Assembly: GCA_947497265.1 (NCBI GenBank)
Contig: CANMFP010000001.1
Span: 372,001-436,000, forward strand
Length of the DNA stretch: 64,000 bases
Direction: 5' to 3'
Source: an uncultured Isoptericola sp.
Lineage (GTDB): Bacteria > Actinomycetota > Actinomycetes > Actinomycetales > Cellulomonadaceae
Positions 37,281 through 48,033 of the stretch are shown one piece after another. Both the position numbers and the translations under genes were made by a program. Below the pieces are notes generated by a model. It was not told where the DNA came from. It saw only the letters and a program-made list of their open reading frames with translations, and ran no database searches. The number at the start of each line of letters is the position of its first letter. Position 1 is the stretch's first letter.

Positions 37281-37325
37281 GACGACGACGGCGGCACTCT
37301 ACCGAGGAGTGCCGCCGTCGTCGTC
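37281..37325. terminator. 19-base stem terminator of the galactan operon
   Basis: GACGACGACGGCGGCACTC (37281-37299) pairs perfectly with GAGTGCCGCCGTCGTCGTC (37307-37325), with a 7-base loop. It lies between the end of the GH53 gene (37350, reverse) and the start of topA (37205), so it ends the galactan operon before topA. Confidence 0.92.
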
Positions 37326-37349
37326 CGGGGTCCACAGGACCTCGCCGGC

Positions 37350-40403
<3,054 letters not shown>

Positions 40404-40404
<1 letters not shown>

Positions 40405-41999
40405 CACAGGACCTCCTCGTGCTTGCGGGTGCGGCGGAACGCGAGCGCCGAGACCAGCCCGACGACGACGAAGACGATGATCGACAACGCGCTCGCCAGG
40501 CCGTAGTCGGCGCTGCCGCCCTGCACGCCGGAGATCTGGTAGATCATCGTGATGAGGATGTCGGTGTGGCCCAGCGGCGCCGACGTGTCCGTGAACCGTG
40601 GCCCGCCGCCCGTGAGCATGTAGATGATCACGAAGTTGTTGAAGTTGAACGCGAAGCTCGCGATGAGCAGCGGCGTCGTCGAGATCAGGAGCAGGGGGAG
40701 CTGGATCGCGCGGAACTGGCGCCACCGGCTCGCGCCGTCGATCCGGGCAGCCTCCTCGATGTCCGTCGGCAACGACTGGAGAGCGCCGGTGCAGACCAGG
40801 AAGAAGTACGGGAAGGTCAGCCACAGGTTCACGCCGAGGATCGCGAGCTTCGCGAGCGTCGGGTCGGTGAGCCACTCGATGCGCTGACCGAAGAAGAAGA
40901 GGCTGTTGACGATCCCGTAGTCGGGGTTCGAGTTGAGCATGCCGCGCCACAGCAGGGCGGACAGGAACGCCGGGAAGGCGTACGGGAGGATGAACAGCGT
41001 CCGCATCACCGTCCGGCCGCGGATCCGCCGGTCGTTGAACAGCAGCGCGATAGCCAGCCCGAGCAGGAAGCTCGTCGCCACCGTCAGGAACGCGAAGGCG
41101 AACGTCCACGCGGTGATCTTCCAGAACGGCCCCGAGTAGTTGGTGTCGGTGAACGCCTTCGTGAAGTTCTCGAACCCGACGCCGACGCGCCACCCCACCG
41201 GGAGCGAGCTGCCGTCCTCCGCGACGAACTCGCCGTCGTCGCTCGCCGCGTACACGGTCCCCGTGACGGCGTCCGTCATGGTCTGCGCCTCCGGGTCCCA
41301 GTCCAGGGACGAGGCGTACACCGTGGCCCGGGTGCCCTCGCGGGTGCGGTACGAGCCGTCGTCGGCGTCCTCGGAGACGGGTACCCGCAGCTCGAGGACG
41401 TCCTCCTGCAGCGCGGGGTCGGCCAGCAGCGCCGGCAGGCCGACGACGTCGTGGCCCGGCACGGAGGTGACGCGGTCGCCCTCGACCGTGGCGCCGTCGG
41501 CGGGCGTCAGCGGGTCCTCGGCGGTGCCGACCAGCACCTGGCCGGTCTCGGAGACGACGGCGAAACCGGGCCCTTCCTCCCCCTCGACGATCGTCAGCGG
41601 GTAGGTCGGTGCCCCCTCGACGGGTCGCTCGTTCTGGATGAGCAGGGCGTCGACCGCCTGCTCCTGGGTGCTGTTGTGGCCGGTCCCGTAGTTGGTTGTG
41701 GCGACGTACACGGTGTAGGCCATGGTGAAGACCTGGAAGACCAGGAGGAACACCAGGCCCGGCAGGATGTACTTCCCGGCCAGGCGCCGTCGCGAGAAGT
41801 ACACGACGTCGGCGACGGCGACCAGTGCCAGCGAGCCGATCAGCACGCCCCACTGCTCGACGTCCCACGCGGACCAGGCGATGTACAGCCCGACGGCGTT
41901 GACGGCCGCCATGAGCACGAGCTTCACGGCGAAGCCCCAGCCGGTGCCCTCCCAGGCCCGGGCGTGCGACTCCCGCACCACGGCGTTGTCGATCGACAT
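40404..41999 (-). CDS. ABC sugar permease, MalF/GanP type
   Basis: A 531-residue inner-membrane permease. Two N-terminal membrane segments are followed by TMAYTVYVATTNYG and a large extracytoplasmic loop (about residues 115-270), like the P2 loop of enteric MalF, then the six-segment core with the EAARIDGA contact loop. Start ATG 41999 after GGAGGACTG. The operon order is GH42, binding protein, MalF, MalG, GH53, the same as in Bacillus gan operons except that the GH42 gene comes first. An in-frame extension to 42203 crosses the hairpin and is rejected. Confidence 0.94.
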
Positions 42000-42028
42000 C
42001 AGTCCTCCGGTCGAGCTGGTAGGGCCGA

Positions 42029-42078
42029 ACAGGATGTCGAGCCCGGGAAGACCGGTGGTCCCGGGCTCGACATCCTGT
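42029..42078 (-). terminator. 20-base perfect hairpin between binding-protein and permease genes
   Basis: ACAGGATGTCGAGCCCGGGA (42029-42048) pairs with TCCCGGGCTCGACATCCTGT (42059-42078); the loop is AGACCGGTGG. It lies in the 91-base gap downstream of the binding-protein gene and before the MalF-type gene. Such hairpins commonly stabilise the 5' message or partly stop transcription, giving more binding protein than permease. Confidence 0.9.
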
Positions 42079-42090
42079 ACGGCCGGGGGG

Positions 42091-43350
42091 TCAGTTGGTG
42101 AGCGTCGCGTCGAGGTCGGCGAGCATCTTGTCCCACGCCTCCTGCGGCTCCGCGTCACCCGCGATGATCGCCGCCTCGGCAGCGTTCCAGTGCTCCCACA
42201 CATCGCCCATCTCGGGGATCGACGGCATGGGGGCGCCGTTCTGCGCCGCGGCCAGGAATCCGGCGACCACCGGGTCCTCGGCGACGGCCTCGGCCGTCTC
42301 GGCGAACGCGGGCAGGCGCGGGTCGGCGTCGTACAGGGCCTGCATCGCCTCGGGCGTGGCCATGTAGTTCGTCAGGAACTGCGTGGCGACCAGCTTGTTC
42401 TCGCTCCGGGCCGAGAGGTAGAAGCCCTGCACGCCCACGAACGGAGCGGCCGTCTCGCCGCCCGCGGAGGGGATCGGCTCCACGGCGACGTCGATGCCCG
42501 CGTCGGTGAACATAGCGATGGACCACGGCCCGGCGACCGTGTAGGGGGCGTTGCCGTCGGCGAACTCCTGCTCGGCGATGTCGGGCGTCCAGTCGGTGCT
42601 GAACACCCCTTCGCCGGCCTGCCCGTTCTCGCCCAGCCACTCGGCGAAGGCGTACCCCTCGTCGCCACCCATGCCGATCTCGGTCGTGTACGAGCCGTCG
42701 TCCTCCTGGGTGAAGACGGGTGCGCCGAACGACGTCTGGAAGGCGTAGTAGGCGTAGCCGTCACCGTCGGCCCCGCCGGTGTTGATGACGAACGGCAGGT
42801 CGGTCCCGGCGTCCCGGCCCTGCGCGATCATCTCGTCGAAGGTCTCCGGCACCGGGTCCGGCGCGAGCTCGGTGTTGCGGACGAGTCCCACCGACTCCAG
42901 GGCGTAGGGCAGGCCGTAGAGCTGGCCGTCATAGGTCATGGCCTCGACCGCGACGTCCTCGAACTCACCCTCGCGACCGCCGAGGTCGACGGTGTCCACG
43001 ACGCCGTTGACGATGAACGAGCCCAGCCAGTCGTGCGCGCCGATGGTGAGGTCGGGGCCCTCACCGGTGGGGACCTGGGCGAGGAAGTCCGCCCGGATGT
43101 CCTCGAAGTTCTTCACCACCGTCTCGATCTCGACGCCGGTCTCGGCGGTGAAGCTCTCGGCCGCCGCCTCGACGGCGGGCTGCCGGTTCTCGTCGACCCA
43201 GATGACGAGGTTCCCGGTCGCCTCCGGGGCAGCCTCGGTGGCCGCGGGCTCGGACGTCTCGGTCTCGGCGGGCTCGGTGCCGCCGCTGCACGCGGTGGCG
43301 AGCAGGGTGACGGCCGCGACCGCGGCGACCGACAAGGTGGTCTTGCGCAT
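42091..43350 (-). CDS. Galacto-oligosaccharide ABC binding lipoprotein
   Basis: A 419-residue MalE/GanO-type extracellular binding protein. It begins with a lipoprotein signal (MRKTTLSVAAVAAVTLLATAC, lipobox LLATAC in parts, Cys21), then a 25-residue acidic/Thr linker and the binding fold with the NLVIWVDENRQPA start and DVWEHWNAAEAAII end. The gene lies between GH42 and two MalFG-type permease genes, so galacto-oligosaccharides are the expected ligand. The ATG has GGAAGG upstream. Confidence 0.94.
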   Translation of the reverse strand: MRKTTLSVAAVAAVTLLATACSGGTEPAETETSEPAATEAAPEATGNLVIWVDENRQPAVEAAAESFTAETGVEIETVVKNFEDIRADFLAQVPTGEGPDLTIGAHDWLGSFIVNGVVDTVDLGGREGEFEDVAVEAMTYDGQLYGLPYALESVGLVRNTELAPDPVPETFDEMIAQGRDAGTDLPFVINTGGADGDGYAYYAFQTSFGAPVFTQEDDGSYTTEIGMGGDEGYAFAEWLGENGQAGEGVFSTDWTPDIAEQEFADGNAPYTVAGPWSIAMFTDAGIDVAVEPIPSAGGETAAPFVGVQGFYLSARSENKLVATQFLTNYMATPEAMQALYDADPRLPAFAETAEAVAEDPVVAGFLAAAQNGAPMPSIPEMGDVWEHWNAAEAAIIAGDAEPQEAWDKMLADLDATLTN

Positions 43351-43442
43351 GGCTCTTCCTTCCGGACGGGGCCGCGATGCCTTCCGCAGGAGGAGGATCG
43401 CGACGTTGCGACCTGAGCTGCGCCCAGGTTCTCGAGGGGGTG

Positions 43443-43470
43443 GCCGGGACCGGCTCGAACCGGTCCCGGC
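43443..43470 (-). terminator. Hairpin between GH42 and binding-protein genes
   Basis: GCCGGGACCGG (43443-43453) pairs with CCGGTCCCGGC (43460-43470) around a 6-base loop, 6 bases after the GH42 stop. In the middle of a same-strand gene row this may attenuate transcription or protect the upstream message rather than end it fully. Confidence 0.75.
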
Positions 43471-43475
43471 GGGGT

Positions 43476-45524
43476 TCAGCGGTCCGGACCTCCTCCGTCA
43501 CGAGGAGCGGTCCGGACGACGGCGACGCCGCCGGCCGGGATCTTGAGCTCTGGACCGGCCGGCACGCCGGCCAGCAGCTCGGTGCCCGCGACGCCCGGCA
43601 GAGTGGCCGGGGCGTCGGTGTGGTTGATCGCCACGACGTAGTCCGCCTCGGCGCCCCGACGGACGACGACCTCGACGTCCTCGGCCACCTCCGGAGGCGT
43701 GATGCCGGCGTCGGCGTAGGCCGCGCGCAGCACCGGGGCGAGGTCCTCGATCCCGAGGCGCGTCGAGACGTACCAGGCATGGCCGGCACCGTGCGCGTTG
43801 CGGGTGATCGCCGCGGTGCCCGCCGCCGGTCCGTCGAAGTGCCGCGCCACGATCTCGGCCGTGTCGAGCGCCAGGTCCTCGGCCCACACGTCAGCAGCGA
43901 GGGTGCGCGCCTCGGCGGCGTCGCCCGGCGACCACGCGAGCGTCACCTCCTCGCCCTCGCGCAGCGGCAGGAACTCGTCGACGCCCAGGCCGAGAACCTC
44001 GCGCAGGGGCGCGGCGTACCCACCGGGGTGGACGGCGTCGTGCGCGTCCACGACGCCGGAGAAGAAGGACACGACCAGCGTGCCGCCGTCGGCCACGTAG
44101 CGCGTCAGGTTCGCGGCGTCCTCCGCCGTGAGCAGGTACGACGCCGGGGCCACGACCATCCGGTAGCCCGACAGGTCCTGGCCGGGGTGCGCGAGGTCGA
44201 CCGTGAGGCCGTCGCGCCACAGGCGCTCGTAGTACGCGCGCACCCGTTCCTTGTGCCGCACGTCGACCGACGGGCGCCACTCCTGGTCCTGCGCCCAGAA
44301 CGACTCCGTGTCCCACAGCAGCGCGACGTCCGCCGAGACCGTGGACCCCTGCAGCTCGGCCAGCGCCCCCACCTGACGCCCGAGCTCGACCACCTCGCGC
44401 CACACGCGCGAGCCGGTGCCGGCGTGCGGCAGCATCGCCGAGTGGAACTTCTCGGCACCGTACCGGGAGGCGCGCCACTGGAAGAAGCCGACGACGTCGG
44501 CACCCCGCGCCACGTGGGCGAGGGAGTTGCGAGCCATCTCGCCCGGCCGCTTGGCGATGTTGCGGGGCTGCCAGTTCACCGCGGAGCTGGAGTGCTCCAT
44601 GAGGATCCACGGCTTGCCACCGGCGACCGAACGCGTGAGGTCCGCGGCGAGGGCGAGGCCCACGTGGCCGCGCGGGTCGGCAGCGGTGAGGTAGTGGTCG
44701 TTGGAGACGACGTCGACCTCGCGCGCCCAGGCCCACAGGTCGGTGGTGGGGCACTCGGCGGCCATGAAGTTGGTGGTCACCGGCTTGTCGGAGTGCTCGC
44801 GGATCGCGTCGCGCTCCGCCGTGAACAGCGCGCGGAGCTGGTGGTCGGTGAACCGCGCGTAGTCGAGCTTCTGCGCCTGGTTGACGGTCGACGGCGTCGG
44901 GCCCGGCGCGGTGACGTGCTCCCACTCGCCGTAGACCTGGCCCCAGAACCGGGTGCCCCACGCCTCGTTGAGCGCGTCGAGCGTGCCGTACCGGCCGCGG
45001 AGCCACTCGCGCCAGGCGGCGACCGCGGCGTCGGAGAAGTCCTCGCCGACCGGTGCGCCGTACTCGTTGTGGACGTGCCACATGACGACGGCGGGGTGGT
45101 CGGCGTAGCGCTCGGCGATCCGGCTCGCGATGTTGCGTGCGGCGGTCTGGTACGCGGGGTGCGACGGCGAGGCCGCCCCGCGGGAGCCTGGCCCGAGGGC
45201 GAGGCCGTCGTGGGTGACCACCCGTGCGTCGGGGTAGGTCGCGTAGAACCAGGCCGGCGGGGCGGCGGTGGGGGTGGCGAGGTCGACCATGATGCCGTTC
45301 GCGTGCAGCAGGTCGAGGAGATCGTCCATCCAGGCGAAGTCGTACTCGCCCTCGCGCGGCTCGAGCAGCACCCAGGAGAAGATCCCGACGCTGACGTAGT
45401 TGACGCCCGCCTCGCGCATCAGGCGCACGTCCTCGTCCCACGTCTCGCGGGGCCACTGCTCCGGGTTGTAGTCACCCCCGTAGCCGAGGGTGCGACCCGT
45501 GGGCCAGGTGCCGGTGACTGCCAT
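43476..45524 (-). CDS. GH42 beta-galactosidase
   Basis: A 682-residue cytoplasmic beta-galactosidase with no signal peptide. Domain A is a TIM barrel to about residue 390 with acid/base E154 (MWHVHNEYG) and nucleophile E310 (WILMEHSSSAVNWQ); domain B (trimer-forming fold, with DTESFWAQDQEW) and a C-terminal beta domain follow. It releases galactose from imported galacto-oligosaccharides made by GH53. It is first in the operon. A 22-base palindrome lies 39 bases before its ATG. Confidence 0.95.
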   Translation of the reverse strand: MAVTGTWPTGRTLGYGGDYNPEQWPRETWDEDVRLMREAGVNYVSVGIFSWVLLEPREGEYDFAWMDDLLDLLHANGIMVDLATPTAAPPAWFYATYPDARVVTHDGLALGPGSRGAASPSHPAYQTAARNIASRIAERYADHPAVVMWHVHNEYGAPVGEDFSDAAVAAWREWLRGRYGTLDALNEAWGTRFWGQVYGEWEHVTAPGPTPSTVNQAQKLDYARFTDHQLRALFTAERDAIREHSDKPVTTNFMAAECPTTDLWAWAREVDVVSNDHYLTAADPRGHVGLALAADLTRSVAGGKPWILMEHSSSAVNWQPRNIAKRPGEMARNSLAHVARGADVVGFFQWRASRYGAEKFHSAMLPHAGTGSRVWREVVELGRQVGALAELQGSTVSADVALLWDTESFWAQDQEWRPSVDVRHKERVRAYYERLWRDGLTVDLAHPGQDLSGYRMVVAPASYLLTAEDAANLTRYVADGGTLVVSFFSGVVDAHDAVHPGGYAAPLREVLGLGVDEFLPLREGEEVTLAWSPGDAAEARTLAADVWAEDLALDTAEIVARHFDGPAAGTAAITRNAHGAGHAWYVSTRLGIEDLAPVLRAAYADAGITPPEVAEDVEVVVRRGAEADYVVAINHTDAPATLPGVAGTELLAGVPAGPELKIPAGGVAVVRTAPRDGGGPDR

Positions 45525-45562
45525 GTCGCTGGGGATCCTCCTGCGCGCCGGTGGGACGCTCG

Positions 45563-45584
45563 ATGCTGTGAACGGTCACAGCAT
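45563..45584. promoter_or_regulatory. 22-base palindromic operator before the galactan operon
   Basis: ATGCTGTGA and TCACAGCAT, separated by ACGG, are perfect 9-base inverted arms. The spacing with central CG in TGTGAACGGTCACA suggests a LacI-family (GanR-like) site; a CRP site would have six bases between TGTGA and TCACA, not four. No regulator gene adjoins, so control must come from a gene elsewhere. Confidence 0.62.
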
Positions 45585-45650
45585 AAGCCGACCGCGCCGT
45601 ATGGTGACAAGAGGAAGGCAGCGTCGTTACGCGACTGTGACCGCGCACGG

Positions 45651-45730
45651 CCGGGCCCGCCGCTACCTCGCCGGGCCCGCCGCTACCTCGCCGGACCCGC
45701 CGCTACGTCGCCGGACCCGCTGCTACGTCG
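45651..45730. repeat. Four 20-base tandem repeats
   Basis: Four head-to-tail 20-base copies begin CCGGGCCCGCCGCTACCTCG. Copies 1 and 2 are identical; copies 3 and 4 carry one or two changes each (GGGCCC to GGACCC, CTCG to GTCG). The block covers the last 9 codons of the PAP2 gene (its stop is the TAG at 45703-45705) and runs 25 bases beyond it, towards the gan promoter. Possibly a terminator surrogate. Confidence 0.92.
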
Positions 45731-46761
45731 GCGGGGCGGGCCGTCGCCTGGCGCACCAGCAGCAGGAGCGCGAAGGTGGCCGCCGTGGCGGCCAGCACCC
45801 CCAGCACCCCGGCCGCATAGGCCGTGACGTCCTCGGCGATCGGCACGGTGCCCGCCCCGACGAGCCGCACGCCCGCGGCCAGCGCGATCCCGCCGGTGAT
45901 CGCCGCACCCAGGAGCAGCAGCCCGACGAGGACGGACGACCCCGGCGACGCGAAGGCGTTCGGCCGCGGCAGCCCGGCCGGGAGGCGACGGCGGCGTGGC
46001 GCGACGTCGAGCGAGCCGGCGGGCGTCACGGCGCAGACCAGCGCTCCCCACGCCAGCACGACGAACAGCGCGGCGACGACGTCGGACGGCCGGTGCCACT
46101 GCCCGACGAGCGTCGACACCCCCGTGGCCCCCGTGTACGCCGCCCCGAGCACCGTGACGACCGGGCGCCACGCCCGGGGCGTGGCGAGGAGTATCGCCAC
46201 GGACACGCTCGCCGCGACCGTCGTGTGCCCGCTGGGCAGCGTGTTCTCCCCGTTCCAGCCGGGCAGGAGGTCCGGGCGGGTGAGCAGCTGGTGCTTGAGC
46301 ACCTGCGTCGTGAGGTTCGCCCCACCGACCAGCACGGCCACCTGCAGGGCGAGCACCCACCGCCGTCGGACCAGTGCCACGACCATGGCCGCGCCGATGC
46401 CGCCCACGACGAACGCGACGGAGACCACGTCGAGCACCGGCTCGGCCACCTGCCAGAGCCGGCCCTGACCGTAGGCCGCGCCGAAGAAGGCGAGCTCGTC
46501 GAGCCGTTGCCCAGGAACCGTCGTGACGAACACCCGGTAGGTGAGCCAGAAGGCGACCGCGGCGAGCAGGCCGACCGCCAAGGCCGTCGCCTGCGTCCCT
46601 GGCCGGCCACGCGGCGCGGGAGCCGTCACGGACGCGACCGGGGTGCGGCCTCCGCCCGCGGGAGCGGGCCGCACCCGCGCGGGGGCAGGCGCGACCGGTG
46701 CGGCGCCCGCTGGGGGCTCCGCTGCCGGGAGCTCACGAGTGTCACCGTTCACGCAGGTCAC
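45703..46761 (-). CDS. PAP2-family membrane phosphatase
   Basis: A 352-residue integral membrane phosphatase. The catalytic region is complete: KHQLLTRPD (KxxxxxxRP, near residue 160), PSGHTT near 182 and STLVGQWHRPSD near 227 (SRxxxxxHxxxD type). Nine or more membrane segments and a 60-residue Ala/Pro-rich N-terminus. Such enzymes dephosphorylate undecaprenyl pyrophosphate, phosphatidate or similar lipids. The start is GTG 46761 with GGAG upstream. Divergent from the beta-lactamase-family gene. Its final codons fall within tandem repeats. Confidence 0.88.
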   Translation of the reverse strand: MTCVNGDTRELPAAEPPAGAAPVAPAPARVRPAPAGGGRTPVASVTAPAPRGRPGTQATALAVGLLAAVAFWLTYRVFVTTVPGQRLDELAFFGAAYGQGRLWQVAEPVLDVVSVAFVVGGIGAAMVVALVRRRWVLALQVAVLVGGANLTTQVLKHQLLTRPDLLPGWNGENTLPSGHTTVAASVSVAILLATPRAWRPVVTVLGAAYTGATGVSTLVGQWHRPSDVVAALFVVLAWGALVCAVTPAGSLDVAPRRRRLPAGLPRPNAFASPGSSVLVGLLLLGAAITGGIALAAGVRLVGAGTVPIAEDVTAYAAGVLGVLAATAATFALLLLVRQATARPADVAAGPAT

Positions 46762-46848
46762 CGTATCCGCTCCGTGTGGCGGACCGGTGGACGAGCCGTG
46801 CGGTCCGCGGGCGAGCCGTGCGCGGGCCCCGGGCCCTATCGTGGAGCC

Positions 46849-47877
46849 GTGCCCGGCGCCGACGAGATCCTCGACCTCACCGCGAACCGCCTCGGCCGGC
46901 GGCGCGTCGGCGTCGTCGTCGGACACCTCGCGGCCGACGGCACGACGACGGTACGCGGCACCGGCCGCACCTCGCTGCCCGACGGCGGCACCCCGGACGC
47001 GCGGACGAGGTTCGAGATCGGCTCGATCACCAAGACCTTCACCGCTCTGGCGCTGGCCCGTGCCGTGACCGCCGGGGGCCTGGACCTGGAGACGCCCGTC
47101 GGTGATCTCGTCCCGGAGGTCGCGCCCTTGGGGCGCGGCGGCACACCGGTCACCCTGCGGCACCTCGCCACCCACACCTCGGGCCTGCCGCGCGTCCACA
47201 TCTCGATGCTGCGCGGCACCCTCGACGCCTACCGCGGCCTGGATCCTTACCGGAACCACTCGGAAGAGGCGCTCCTCGCCGCGATCCGCTCCGGCCGGCT
47301 CCGCCGCACTCCCGGCACCGGGCGGCAGGCCTACTCGAACAGCGGCTTCGGTCTGCTCGGCATCGCCCTGGCGCGGCACGCCGGGCTGACCTATGCCGAG
47401 CTCGTCGCCCGCGACGTCACCGGCCCGCTCGGCCTCACCGACACCGGCACCAGTGACGCGGCGACGGCCGAGCAAGCCGCTCGTACCGCCGTCGGGCATC
47501 ACCGACGGCGCACGCCCGCCGCGGCCTGGAACCTCGATGCGCTGCCCGGCGCCGGGGCGCTGCACTCGACGGCCGACGACCTCCTCACCTGGGCACGGTG
47601 GCACCTCGACCCACCACCCGGCGAGCTCGGCGAGGCGCTGCGGTTCGCCGTGGCCGAGCACGGTCCCCGCATCGGGCTCGCCTGGCAGCGCAGCGCGACG
47701 GAGGCCGAGCGACGCCGCGGGCGCGACCAGGTGATCTGGCACAGCGGCGGCACCGGCGGGTTCCGCTCCGCGCTGTGCCTGCAGCCCGCCACCGGCGACG
47801 CCGTCGTCGTCCTGACCAACCACGGCCGGAGCGCGGCCCTGGCGGCATTCCGCCTGCTGGCGGCACTGTCCCGCTGA
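46849..47877 (+). CDS. Serine hydrolase, beta-lactamase (class C) family
   Basis: A 342-residue penicillin-binding-protein-like hydrolase with the three motifs in order: SITK near residue 59, YSN near 163 and HSGG near 302 in place of the KTG box. No signal peptide is evident, so it may act inside the cell as an esterase or peptidase rather than as a drug-inactivating enzyme. Start GTG 46849 with GGAG. Followed by a non-coding stretch of repeats. Confidence 0.85.
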   Translation: MPGADEILDLTANRLGRRRVGVVVGHLAADGTTTVRGTGRTSLPDGGTPDARTRFEIGSITKTFTALALARAVTAGGLDLETPVGDLVPEVAPLGRGGTPVTLRHLATHTSGLPRVHISMLRGTLDAYRGLDPYRNHSEEALLAAIRSGRLRRTPGTGRQAYSNSGFGLLGIALARHAGLTYAELVARDVTGPLGLTDTGTSDAATAEQAARTAVGHHRRRTPAAAWNLDALPGAGALHSTADDLLTWARWHLDPPPGELGEALRFAVAEHGPRIGLAWQRSATEAERRRGRDQVIWHSGGTGGFRSALCLQPATGDAVVVLTNHGRSAALAAFRLLAALSR

Positions 47878-47914
47878 ACGCGGGCAGGGTCGGCATCGCG
47901 TGGGACGACGGTGC

Positions 47915-48009
47915 GCAGAGCCGCCGCTCAGGACCTTCGTGCATCTGGGCCGTGGCGCACAGCACCTCCGCGCCGCAGAGCCGCCGCTCAGGACCTTCGT
48001 GCATCTGGG
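47915..48009. repeat. Two 35-base direct repeats, 60 bases apart
   Basis: Bases 47915-47949 and 47975-48009 are identical over 35 bases (GCAGAGCCGCCGCTCAGGAC in parts, ending CATCTGGG) and match imperfectly for a few more. Each unit carries GAGC-CGCC-GCTC, a small hairpin. They fill the 156 bases between two convergent genes, one an HNH/DUF222 endonuclease gene. Confidence 0.9.
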
Positions 48010-48033
48010 TCGTTGCTCTCGGGACCGCGGGGC

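Noticed and set aside
45563-45584. CRP-type site
   Set aside because: TGTGA and TCACA are 4 bases apart instead of 6, and the central CG fits LacI-family sites better.
45490-47877. A 795-residue reading that fuses upstream sequence to the beta-lactamase gene
   Set aside because: The first 450 residues are antisense of PAP2; the true start is the GTG at 46849 with GGAG.
46849-47877. Beta-lactam resistance gene
   Set aside because: No signal peptide and HSGG instead of KTG; esterase or peptidase function is as likely.
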